A model generated the notes under the pieces. The model did no database searches, was not told where the DNA came from, and was given only the letters and a program-made list of their open reading frames with translations. Both the position numbers and the translations under genes were made by a program. Below, in pieces: positions 1-7,349 of a stretch of DNA of 22,996 nucleotides. Every line of letters begins with the position of its first letter. Position 1 is the stretch's first letter. The stretch is taken from the NCBI GenBank assembly GCA_002498725.1, contig DAIJ01000011.1, positions 60,949 through 83,944 on the forward strand. The letters are read 5' to 3'. This DNA is from Euryarchaeota archaeon UBA23 (GTDB lineage Archaea > Thermoplasmatota > Poseidoniia > Poseidoniales > Thalassarchaeaceae).

Positions 1-876
1 CCTAAATCCTGCGAAGGCTGCGGCAGCCAATGCTGTCATCATCATAGTCCCAACTAATTCAAATCCAGGGAGATATACTCCACGGATATAGACCGTCATA
101 GTTTGAACTTGGAAATTAGCTAAACCTTCCGTTCTAACCGAATATTCCGAAGTCGCCTTGAATTGTAAGGAATAATATTTGTCCGTCCAACCTTGATTTT
201 TCGGAGTCCTCATCTGAACTCTAACTTTCTCTGGAGGTGCCATGGATTCTATCTCAACACTGACGAGAGGTAAACTCAATTGGAATCCTTCATCATTTAG
301 ATCGTCATAATTCTCAATTTTAATATTGAACCTATCCATTGCATTGCCATCATTGTATACATCAAATATTAGATTATAATCTACCTTCGGACGTAACTGT
401 AGGAACGCAACTTCAGAAGCCACTCTTAATCTACTAAATTGGCGTATGATTGCCATTACATTGTACACCTGTGGATCACTAGTAACTGGCACTCCATTAG
501 CCATAGTAACCTCAGCAGAGATAGAAATTGTGTGTTGTCCCTCAGGTGCTCTAAGTTCAGCCCTAACAAGAATTTGGAATGAAACCTCGCTGCCACCTCC
601 TATAGATATAGAAGCAGGACCTGAATAACCTAGAACGCCTGCTTGGATCTGAATCCTTACCTTTTCTTGATGTACAGTAGGGTTCTCTGCACGGCAGTTG
701 ATTATACTAGAGCGCGTTGCCCCAGGATATACATCAATTGGCTGAGGTTGGTCGCATGTTAAACTCACATCAGGAACGGCTCCTTGTGCCTGCACAGCAG
801 CAACTCCAGCCCACGTACTTAGGAAGTAAACTACCAGTATCATTAGGGCTGGACGCACTGATCGACTAACCTTCAT
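1..876 (-). CDS. Secreted, C-terminally anchored beta-rich surface protein (partial, 3' end beyond left edge)
   Basis: An open frame of 292 codons starts at ATG 876 and is still open at base 1. Residues about 8-30 form a signal peptide (hydrophobic core, then AVQAQG). The body is rich in beta-prone segments, with repeated phrases such as VDYNLIFDVYNDGNAMDRF that resemble NEW3/COG1470-type extracellular domains; this is a loose resemblance. Residues 270-272 are PGF, followed by a hydrophobic stretch (LVGTMMMTALAAAAFAGF) and an Arg as the last visible codon. This looks like a PGF-CTERM sorting tail, so the gene probably ends within a few codons of the edge. The start is supported by a TATA-like box about 28 bases upstream, which implies a leaderless mRNA. 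No enzymatic motif is visible, so a structural or adhesive role is only a guess. The gene stands alone on this strand, with the tRNA upstream of it. Confidence 0.75.
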   Translation of the reverse strand, partial: MKVSRSVRPALMILVVYFLSTWAGVAAVQAQGAVPDVSLTCDQPQPIDVYPGATRSSIINCRAENPTVHQEKVRIQIQAGVLGYSGPASISIGGGSEVSFQILVRAELRAPEGQHTISISAEVTMANGVPVTSDPQVYNVMAIIRQFSRLRVASEVAFLQLRPKVDYNLIFDVYNDGNAMDRFNIKIENYDDLNDEGFQLSLPLVSVEIESMAPPEKVRVQMRTPKNQGWTDKYYSLQFKATSEYSVRTEGLANFQVQTMTVYIRGVYLPGFELVGTMMMTALAAAAFAGFR

Positions 877-899
877 CACACCTGTGCCGTATTAGCACG

Positions 900-908
900 T
901 ATTTATGG
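900..908 (-). promoter_or_regulatory. TATA-like box for the partial surface-protein gene
   Basis: On the minus strand this reads CCATAAATA. It is centred about 28 bases before the ATG at 876, the spacing expected between an archaeal TATA box and the transcription start. Transcription would then begin at or very near the start codon (leaderless mRNA). This is inferred from position and base composition only. Confidence 0.5.
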
Positions 909-1005
909 GTTAGTACGAGTGGCATCCCTGTAGGACCATTTTGAGACCTGTTTCACATACACTAGTCTATGCAATTTTCACGCATAATTAAACTATGATT
1001 TTTGG

Positions 1006-1079
1006 TGGACCCGACCGGATTTGAACCGATGGCCACTCGGTTATGAGCCGAGCGCTCTAACCAACTGAGCTACGGGTCC
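1006..1079 (-). tRNA. tRNA with anticodon CAU (elongator Met, or Ile2)
   Basis: The minus strand folds into a full 74-nt cloverleaf. The acceptor stem GGACCCG/CGGGTCC is perfect, the D stem is GCTC/GAGC, the anticodon stem is CTCGG/CCGAG with loop CTCATAA (anticodon CAT), and the T stem/loop is ATCGG-TTCAAAT-CCGGT. The discriminator is A, and CCA is encoded directly after it at 1005-1003. There is no intron. The anticodon stem lacks the three G-C pairs typical of initiator tRNA, so this is not the initiator. CAU is also used by the isoleucine tRNA that reads AUA after agmatidine modification by TiaS, and the sequence alone does not settle elongator Met versus Ile2. Confidence 0.95.
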
Positions 1080-1211
1080 CAATACTATGTCGCAGATCAA
1101 TATGAGATGAACCTTATTCTCTAAAGGGCAAGAAATATTACAAAATAAATTAACAAAATAGGAGGCCTATACTCTGTGAATGTTCAAGCACAAGTAGTAT
1201 ACCGGTAAGGT

Positions 1212-2771
1212 ATGGCGAAACTCTGGGTGATGTTCTTTACCTCGCTTCTTTTAGTGTCTGCAATGAATTTTTATGCGGTAATTAGAGAACCAGATATGAT
1301 CGATATTGATGACATTCATGAATACCCGCGTGAAACCGTGAAAGTGGAAGGTGTGCTGACAAGTTTTGTAGTGGATCCATATGGAGAGCAAGCCGATAGA
1401 ATTGATCTTCAAGTTAGAGAACTAGGTGGCCACTCCGTTGTTGAAGTGCGATGGTATGTCGATAGAGATAACGACATCCCCCCCATTGGGACGATAATAA
1501 CTGTTGAAGGAGAAGTTACTGAATGGAATGGTAGAATTTGGTTATCCTCAAATGGATACGGTGCAATTCAATGTGCAGATTCAAAATGCGATGGTATCGA
1601 ATATACTTCGCTACAAATTGTGGAAGTTGCAATGAATCCTTCCCTTTACTCAAATATGTCTGTTAAAATTGATGGGTATTTATCAGAATCTCTAGAACCT
1701 GATGTCACATATCATTCACTAAGTTTGCTTGATAACCCCTCATACGGCAATGCAGATCATCTGCTTTACATGCAAATAGAAGGACGTGTCATGGATTGGA
1801 TAGAAGCAGGCAGTCATGTAGAGATATCAGGTTGGCTACAATATGACCAGAGATCCCTAAGATGGCGGCTATTAGTGCAGGCAACAGCAGTTGAAGTGAT
1901 AAGTCAAGGTTCAATTGTGGACTTATCTTGGGAATTAGAACCTCAAAGCCTCACTTATGAGGTTGGCAAACTAGTTTCAATAGATGGAATAGCTAATAGA
2001 AACTCAGAAGGTTGGTGGTTGAATGGGCCTTCTCCTACTGACAAACTTTGTCTACTGCCTTCCCCATATGATATTGAAAATGATATTGAAGGAAATGAAA
2101 GAGAATGGGCTGGTAGATTGGTATGGTCTACTGATGAAGCCATGGTTTGTTTAGATAGAGGTTACAATGCTTCTGCAAGTAATCCATCTGGTGAATTTGG
2201 AGATGATGTCACTGATCTTTTGAGTATAGCAGAATCCCCATTTGATTACCTAGGTCAAAATTTGACTTTTGAAGGATGGGTTACTGATCCAATATCGCCT
2301 GACTATGACAAGGGTTACGTTGGAGATGGTGCAGACTATTTTTCAAGATCAACAAAACTTCGAATACATCTAATTGGAGAACACAGTGAATGGATAGAAG
2401 GTGGTCAGCCCATTCGTTTCAATGCAACTATAATTTGGTCGGAAAGCGAAGGAAGAGTCATATTAGAAGTTCGAACTTGGACATTAGGAGAATCACCAAA
2501 TCCAAATCGATTAAACTGGGGTGATGGTTACAACTCTTGGAAATGGGATATAGGTAAACTAGTGATACTAAATGGAGAGGCCATAATGGATGAAGATGGG
2601 AATCAATGGATAGAGAGATCTGGATCTGAAGAAAGCGTTTGCTTACTGGGAGATGGTAGTGAGGCGAGTCAGCAGGATTCAATTGGCGAACCCATTGACT
2701 GGATTGGTAGATTATCCACCAGAGAGGATTCCGTAGGCAATACCATGCAATTCTGTTTAGATATTAGATGA
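1212..2771 (+). CDS. Exported protein with OB-fold-like repeats and an internal duplication
   Basis: The 519-residue product has an N-terminal hydrophobic helix (about residues 4-22) and no other clear membrane segment, so it is probably anchored outside the membrane. Several segments look like small OB-fold barrels of the nucleic-acid-binding BOF/tRNA_anti-like type: V-x-V-x-G-x-L near residue 44, TVEGEVTEWNGRIWL near 97, and VEISGWLQYDQRSLRW near 205. Residues 250-336 and 446-519 are a clear internal duplication. Each copy has GKLV-x-(I/L)-(D/N)-G, then CLL, then W-x-GRL, and ends in a CLD motif, so each carries two cysteines that could pair. A weak AAGG lies just before the ATG, and TATA-like sequence lies near 1165-1174. 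The stop at 2769-2771 overlaps the ribosome site of the permease gene, so the two are probably co-transcribed. The ligand is unknown; nothing visible shows nucleic-acid binding. Confidence 0.72.
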   Translation: MAKLWVMFFTSLLLVSAMNFYAVIREPDMIDIDDIHEYPRETVKVEGVLTSFVVDPYGEQADRIDLQVRELGGHSVVEVRWYVDRDNDIPPIGTIITVEGEVTEWNGRIWLSSNGYGAIQCADSKCDGIEYTSLQIVEVAMNPSLYSNMSVKIDGYLSESLEPDVTYHSLSLLDNPSYGNADHLLYMQIEGRVMDWIEAGSHVEISGWLQYDQRSLRWRLLVQATAVEVISQGSIVDLSWELEPQSLTYEVGKLVSIDGIANRNSEGWWLNGPSPTDKLCLLPSPYDIENDIEGNEREWAGRLVWSTDEAMVCLDRGYNASASNPSGEFGDDVTDLLSIAESPFDYLGQNLTFEGWVTDPISPDYDKGYVGDGADYFSRSTKLRIHLIGEHSEWIEGGQPIRFNATIIWSESEGRVILEVRTWTLGESPNPNRLNWGDGYNSWKWDIGKLVILNGEAIMDEDGNQWIERSGSEESVCLLGDGSEASQQDSIGEPIDWIGRLSTREDSVGNTMQFCLDIR

Positions 2772-2780
2772 GGCGATTCT

Positions 2781-4436
2781 GTGGATCCATTTATTATCGA
2801 TTTCGGATGGTTAATTGGATCTTTTATTATCGGGATATTGCTTGGTTGTTTAACAGGACTAATTCCCGGTTTTCACGTAAACAATGTTGCACTGATTGCA
2901 TTATCTCTTTCCCCAGTCGCAGTAGGGATTGGGATTCCTCTAGATGCCGTGGCAGGAATAATTGTGGCATGCGGGACCGTACATACATTCCTAAATTACA
3001 TTCCAAGCGCATTAGTTGGTGCTCCAGATGACAATATGGCTCTGGCATTGTTGCCGGGACATCGTATGCTAATTTCGGGTCAGGCTGCCCAAGGAGTGGC
3101 ATATTCGGCACGAGGTTCACAAATGGGGATGTTGATGTCAATACCATTACTGATTGTTGCTAGACTTCTATTTGGCGAAAACCCAGGGCTGGGATTATAT
3201 GAAGCTAGTAGAGATCAATTGCCTTGGTTATTATTATTCATTTCTATATTCCTAATCCTTACTGAGACTACTAGATTATCATGGCCGCAATGGTCTCAAC
3301 GTTTGACCAAAAAATTGAATTTTCCTCTAAAGAAAAGAATTGAGTTTACAATTCCGATTGGCAGATTGAGGATTAGGAAAAGGTGGGATTCAATAGATCT
3401 CAGACTTGGAGATAGTTCAAGAATTGCTGGCATTATGGTCGCCACGGCTTATTTTCTACTTACTGGATTCTATGGTTGGGCTGTCTTTGAACTACCTGCA
3501 CGATCTCCCGTTGGTATTCCTTCAGCATCACTTTTATTCCCCAGTCTAGCAGGACTTTTTGGTATAGCAAATCTAATTGATATTTATGTAACAACTTCAG
3601 AAATACCACCTCAAGAACCAAATTGGGAAATGCCAGACCCAAAACCTCTTGCCATACCCACATTCCTTTCTGCAGTTGTATCTTCAGTAATGGCCATTCT
3701 TCCCGGCATGACTGCTGCACAGGCCACGGTTGTGGTTATGAGTGCTCGTAACTTCTGGGGTAAACTTACTGATCCAAATTATATCCCTGCAGATTTCGAG
3801 CATGGGACACAACCTGGGTTTGAATCAATGCCTCAGATGATGGCATTCGAAGGCATGGATGAGCTTACTGCCTCAGAAAGAGAATTGTTTCAGGAAGCAT
3901 TGGCAGAAGCGGGCGCAACGCCGGACTTAGATTTAGTAAATAATAACCAGCAGAGAGATCTGGAAATCATTGCAATTCTTTCCTCAGTTAACACCGCAGT
4001 TACCGTTATGGTTCTTGGATTCTTATACATGGTAGGAAGACCTCGTTCTGGTGCTGCACTCGCACTAAATATGATGTATCCAATTGATATTTGGAATGCA
4101 GTAGAACCTCCAGCGGATTTCATCAGACTGCTAGCAATAACTGTGGCATCGGGACTATTTGCCGTACCCGTAATGATTGAGGTTGGAAAAGGGATGCTGA
4201 AAGTGCATGAAATTGTCCCTCTTAGGACTCTGGTAATATCAGTTTGTGTATTCGTTACGGCACTTGTATGGATCTCAACAAATTGGGTTGGAGTTGGAAC
4301 TCTGATTATTGGCACGATGATTGGCCTCATGGCACCTAGAATTGGCATCAGGAGATCGCACGGCATGGGAGTCATTCTTGTCCCGATAATGATATACACA
4401 TTCGCAAGAGAATTGGATGCATTTGGATTTGCTTAA
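2781..4436 (+). CDS. TctA-family (COG1784-type) integral membrane permease
   Basis: The 551-residue product is a polytopic membrane protein, probably with 10-12 helices. It contains the hallmarks I associate with the archaeal TctA/DUF112-like family COG1784: GLIPGFHVNN at residues 26-35, the LVGAPDDNMALALLPGHRM segment near residue 75, and a second Pro-Gly motif LPGMTAAQA at 307-315 that mirrors the first, as expected for a two-halved inverted-repeat transporter. TctA proteins are the large membrane subunits of tripartite tricarboxylate transporters. No TctB small membrane subunit or TctC binding protein is present here, so the substrate (a carboxylate by analogy) and energy coupling are uncertain. 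The start is GTG, chosen because TGAGG at 2769-2773 gives a Shine-Dalgarno site with a 7-base spacer and the protein then begins directly with the first helix. It follows the OB-like gene by 9 bases. A long cytoplasmic or external loop around residues 180-215 is rich in Lys/Arg. Confidence 0.82.
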   Translation: MDPFIIDFGWLIGSFIIGILLGCLTGLIPGFHVNNVALIALSLSPVAVGIGIPLDAVAGIIVACGTVHTFLNYIPSALVGAPDDNMALALLPGHRMLISGQAAQGVAYSARGSQMGMLMSIPLLIVARLLFGENPGLGLYEASRDQLPWLLLFISIFLILTETTRLSWPQWSQRLTKKLNFPLKKRIEFTIPIGRLRIRKRWDSIDLRLGDSSRIAGIMVATAYFLLTGFYGWAVFELPARSPVGIPSASLLFPSLAGLFGIANLIDIYVTTSEIPPQEPNWEMPDPKPLAIPTFLSAVVSSVMAILPGMTAAQATVVVMSARNFWGKLTDPNYIPADFEHGTQPGFESMPQMMAFEGMDELTASERELFQEALAEAGATPDLDLVNNNQQRDLEIIAILSSVNTAVTVMVLGFLYMVGRPRSGAALALNMMYPIDIWNAVEPPADFIRLLAITVASGLFAVPVMIEVGKGMLKVHEIVPLRTLVISVCVFVTALVWISTNWVGVGTLIIGTMIGLMAPRIGIRRSHGMGVILVPIMIYTFARELDAFGFA

Positions 4437-4447
4437 TCAAAAAATAT

Positions 4448-4457
4448 GCTTATATCA
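4448..4457 (+). promoter_or_regulatory. Possible TATA box for the CD36-like gene
   Basis: TTATATC lies just after the permease stop and about 70 bases before the ATG at 4522. That would leave a 5' leader of some 40 bases, long enough for the Shine-Dalgarno site at 4512. Similar AT-rich words occur at 4480-4491, so the exact box is uncertain, and read-through from the permease gene is also possible. Confidence 0.35.
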
Positions 4458-4511
4458 TCTCTCACACTTGCATAGAATCTCTTATCTCTTATGCACATGC
4501 GTGCGAGTCTT

Positions 4512-4516
4512 GGTGG
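4512..4516 (+). promoter_or_regulatory. Ribosome binding site fixing the start at 4522
   Basis: GGTGG lies 5 bases before ATG 4522. This supports 4522 over the upstream in-frame ATG at 4417, which falls inside the permease gene and would add 35 residues with no export-signal logic. Confidence 0.55.
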
Positions 4517-4521
4517 CAACC

Positions 4522-7272
4522 ATGGATGGCAAGCAAAGAGCACAGGCATTGATAGTAACAGGAATTATTCTACTTGGTTTGAATTATGTGGCATTAGCAG
4601 GATTCGTAGCAGGTCAAGTAGAGATAGGAGTAGGAGATACAATTGCAGATGGTTATGATTCAGAAGAGGATTATGACGATGACTGGAATATCTCTACTTC
4701 CGAAAGAGCTTACTTTGGTTACTCTATAACTAATGTTGAAGAATTAACTGAAAATTCAGCCGTTAACGCGGAATTTGAAAAGATGGGTCCATTCGTTTAT
4801 GAAGTTACGACACACAGAGAGCTTCTTGATCTTGACACAGAGGCTGGAACTGCCACCTACTCTGAATATGATGTGTTTGAATGGTGTGAAACATGCACAT
4901 GGAATGGAACATTGGATGGAGTTGAAGGAGAATATGCCTCACTCCCTGGTTCAACAGAATTCACAAACCTCAATATTCTCTACAATACACAAAGACTGGC
5001 CGGTATTGCAACTGGAATTGTTTATGGCGAAACTTTCGCTAAGGCTGGATTCGCAAACCAAATGATGGCTTTCGAATTGCAGAATAAGGCACCTAGTATT
5101 TGGGCGTCCGAGGATATCGACACCATGGTGGGCGACTTTTCTTTGGGCCTACAGGCAATGGGGATGGATTCGGTAAATGCCTCGATTTTGGCCCCCTCTG
5201 GAGTTCTTTCCGGAGCATATGTAGCTGCTACCGGTGGAGGGAGTCAGGAGGACATTCTCAATGGAACTGGGACCTTCTTCGCTTACACTGATTCAATTCT
5301 GTATGACGCACAAGATCCTTCCACAGGAATTTGTATTGCATTAACCTGTGACATTGGTCCTATGTTAGCAGCAGGAATGGGCGCACCTGATGGAGGAGTA
5401 GTCACTCAAACCCGCGCTGCACTATACGGATATGCAGATGCTTCAACAGAGCAAATGGCTGCAATTGATTTGGGCGTATACGCATTAGCAGGAAATACAT
5501 TTCAGGCCCACGGAGGAGGAGCAGATTTGACTACTGTTGATGACATGCGGGAACGATTATCTGAAGTCTCAGGAGTCGATATTTCAAACCCTCAGGCACT
5601 AAACAACATAATTTTTGGAGTTGAAGGAGCAGACATACCAAATGGATTACTTTCTGTATCAGATTATTCTGGAATCCCTCTAAATGGAGTCGCACTATTC
5701 CTATTAGGCGCTCAGAGTGATGCATTTGGTACAATGACAACCTACGGAATAGGACTAACACAGTTACTCGGTTTGTCTGATTGGAGTGGCGCATGGATTG
5801 GAATGGTAGGGACTCCATTTGAATTCCCTATGATATTATTAGGAGGGTCTGGAACAATGAATGCAGACTTATGGTGGCAACATTCCTTTGGAGGAGAAGA
5901 GCCACTTGCAGGTGGATATATCTCAATTGGCTTGAATCAGGGTGAATATGAAGGAACTGTAGATTTAACAGTTGAGAAGGTACAAGAAATTCTGTATACC
6001 TCAGATTTCGCTCTGACTGATGATAGTTTTTCTCGCGTTTTCATGTATAATGAATTGTCTGGAATAACACTACCGATGACTGCAGAAGGACCAGCGATGG
6101 GAGGAGTTGTTGCCGATTGGGATGATGCGTACGTTGCTTCACTCTATGACATATCAGAAAATGATGCAGCAGCGCTTCGTTCTTGGGTTAAAGACTTCAT
6201 GTTTGAAAATGTAATCGGAGCCTTACTAGGATTCCAATACGGAGCAAGCCCGTATACAACTCAACCTATCGAGAATTGGTTATACGGATGGAGTGACCCA
6301 GTACTCTTAGGACTTTATGATGAAGAAAGTTCTTGGGTGAAACTAGAAACTAACAAGACATACTTCGGATCTCAGAATGAGGACAGACCTGATGGTCTTA
6401 GTACTGGAGATTATGATGTCTACGTAATGAGTATTGTGAATGATGAAACTCTTGGACAAAGACTAATGCAAGGATACACAAACTCTAACGGAGATGGACA
6501 ATGTGACTTCAAGTTGAATTCAGATGGCACCATTGCAGAACCTGATGAGGATGGAGGTTATGCTTGTGAAGAAGGAGAAATCTACGGTATGACTGAGCAT
6601 TTACCATGGCGTGCACCTCACAAAGAGGCAGCAACATATGGACTGCTAACAGATAATGTAGGTAATGCCAACACAGTTGTTGCTGGAACAATCGGGGGAA
6701 TTGCCGATGCTGATAATTCATTTTCTGTCAACCTAGTTGGGTATTCAATTGCTCAGAGTGTACCCGGTGAGATGACTGATTTCAAAGGAATATCAATGCG
6801 TGAACACACCGTGGATTTAGATCCTGCTGAAAATCAAATACAGGCTAAATTGATTGGCTCCAACAGTTTTGTAGATGTTCTTCCAGGCGCATTACCAGTT
6901 TACTTTGGATCCCATGTAGACATCAAGGTTGAACCTACTACAAATGTTGCAATGTATGGTAAATCCGTATCTCGATTCTATCTAGATCTAAGAGGTGCTG
7001 GAATGACTAATCCTGACTTTGAAGCGGGAGATGCAAAGCCCGTATTCGAAATTCATACAGCATCTGAAATTGCTGATGAAGATGCTGAGACTTTCAAGTG
7101 TAAAGTTCTCGACAATATGGATCCAATGTATTGGACTGACTTTGGCGGAGAAGGTGATTGTGAACTTGAAGGAACGGCTGTTATTGATTATGTAACAGCG
7201 GTACTGTACATAGCTGCTATTGGAATGATTGCAGCCGGTTCTTACATGATGTTTTCATCAAGAGAAGAATGA
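4522..7272 (+). CDS. CD36/SR-B (scavenger receptor class B)-like surface protein with an enlarged ectodomain
   Basis: The product is 916 residues from ATG 4522. Its topology is that of CD36: a short N-tail, one helix (about residues 9-30), a huge external domain, one helix (about 887-911) and a tail of a few residues. Family-like blocks occur in the right order. Residues 65-93 read FGYSITNVEEL...MGPFVYEV, compared with F-x-V-x-NP-x-E...GPY-x-Y. Residues 109-121 are GTATYSEYDVFEW. Residues 587-593 are LYGWSDP, compared with LWGYRDP in CD36. Residues 754-758 (FKGIS) resemble the LKGIP strand. Residues 798-808 (HVDIKVEPTTN) resemble YLDIEPITG. Known relatives (CD36, SR-BI, LIMP-2) are about 470-500 residues and move lipids through a tunnel in the ectodomain. 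Here some 400 extra Gly/Ala-rich residues sit between about 160 and 560. The homology is read by eye from remembered family sequences. A lipid-binding role is inference. Confidence 0.68.
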   Translation: MDGKQRAQALIVTGIILLGLNYVALAGFVAGQVEIGVGDTIADGYDSEEDYDDDWNISTSERAYFGYSITNVEELTENSAVNAEFEKMGPFVYEVTTHRELLDLDTEAGTATYSEYDVFEWCETCTWNGTLDGVEGEYASLPGSTEFTNLNILYNTQRLAGIATGIVYGETFAKAGFANQMMAFELQNKAPSIWASEDIDTMVGDFSLGLQAMGMDSVNASILAPSGVLSGAYVAATGGGSQEDILNGTGTFFAYTDSILYDAQDPSTGICIALTCDIGPMLAAGMGAPDGGVVTQTRAALYGYADASTEQMAAIDLGVYALAGNTFQAHGGGADLTTVDDMRERLSEVSGVDISNPQALNNIIFGVEGADIPNGLLSVSDYSGIPLNGVALFLLGAQSDAFGTMTTYGIGLTQLLGLSDWSGAWIGMVGTPFEFPMILLGGSGTMNADLWWQHSFGGEEPLAGGYISIGLNQGEYEGTVDLTVEKVQEILYTSDFALTDDSFSRVFMYNELSGITLPMTAEGPAMGGVVADWDDAYVASLYDISENDAAALRSWVKDFMFENVIGALLGFQYGASPYTTQPIENWLYGWSDPVLLGLYDEESSWVKLETNKTYFGSQNEDRPDGLSTGDYDVYVMSIVNDETLGQRLMQGYTNSNGDGQCDFKLNSDGTIAEPDEDGGYACEEGEIYGMTEHLPWRAPHKEAATYGLLTDNVGNANTVVAGTIGGIADADNSFSVNLVGYSIAQSVPGEMTDFKGISMREHTVDLDPAENQIQAKLIGSNSFVDVLPGALPVYFGSHVDIKVEPTTNVAMYGKSVSRFYLDLRGAGMTNPDFEAGDAKPVFEIHTASEIADEDAETFKCKVLDNMDPMYWTDFGGEGDCELEGTAVIDYVTAVLYIAAIGMIAAGSYMMFSSREE

Positions 7273-7281
7273 GGACGGAAT

Positions 7282-7298
7282 GGCCGACTTTGCCGGCC
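7282..7298 (+). repeat. Inverted repeat in a GC-rich intergenic spacer
   Basis: GGCCG at 7282-7286 pairs with CGGCC at 7294-7298 around a 7-base loop. A perfect 8-base palindrome TACGCGTA follows at 7302-7309. The 77-base spacer 7273-7349 is visibly richer in G+C than the genes on either side. There is no T-run after the stem, so it is not a standard terminator. It could be an mRNA processing or stability element, or an operator. The spacer ends with GAGG at 7337-7340, the likely ribosome site of the next gene. Confidence 0.4.
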
Positions 7299-7349
7299 GC
7301 CTACGCGTATGCACGAAGGGTTCAACAGTTGCTTTAGAGGCGTTGAGCC

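Noticed and set aside
2768..3031. 87-residue plus-strand frame overlapping the permease start (ATGA overlap)
   Set aside because: It is out of frame with a well-supported permease and is Arg/Cys/Ser-rich nonsense with no recognisable motif.
3890..4399. 169-residue antisense frame inside the permease gene
   Set aside because: It mirrors hydrophobic codons of the real gene and has no start signals.
4417..4521. N-terminal extension of the CD36-like frame to ATG 4417
   Set aside because: It overlaps the permease gene, adds 35 residues without a signal, and ATG 4522 has a good ribosome site followed directly by the membrane helix.
7282..7298. Intrinsic terminator between the CD36-like and PLD genes
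   Set aside because: No T-run follows the stem, and the next gene has a ribosome site but no visible promoter.
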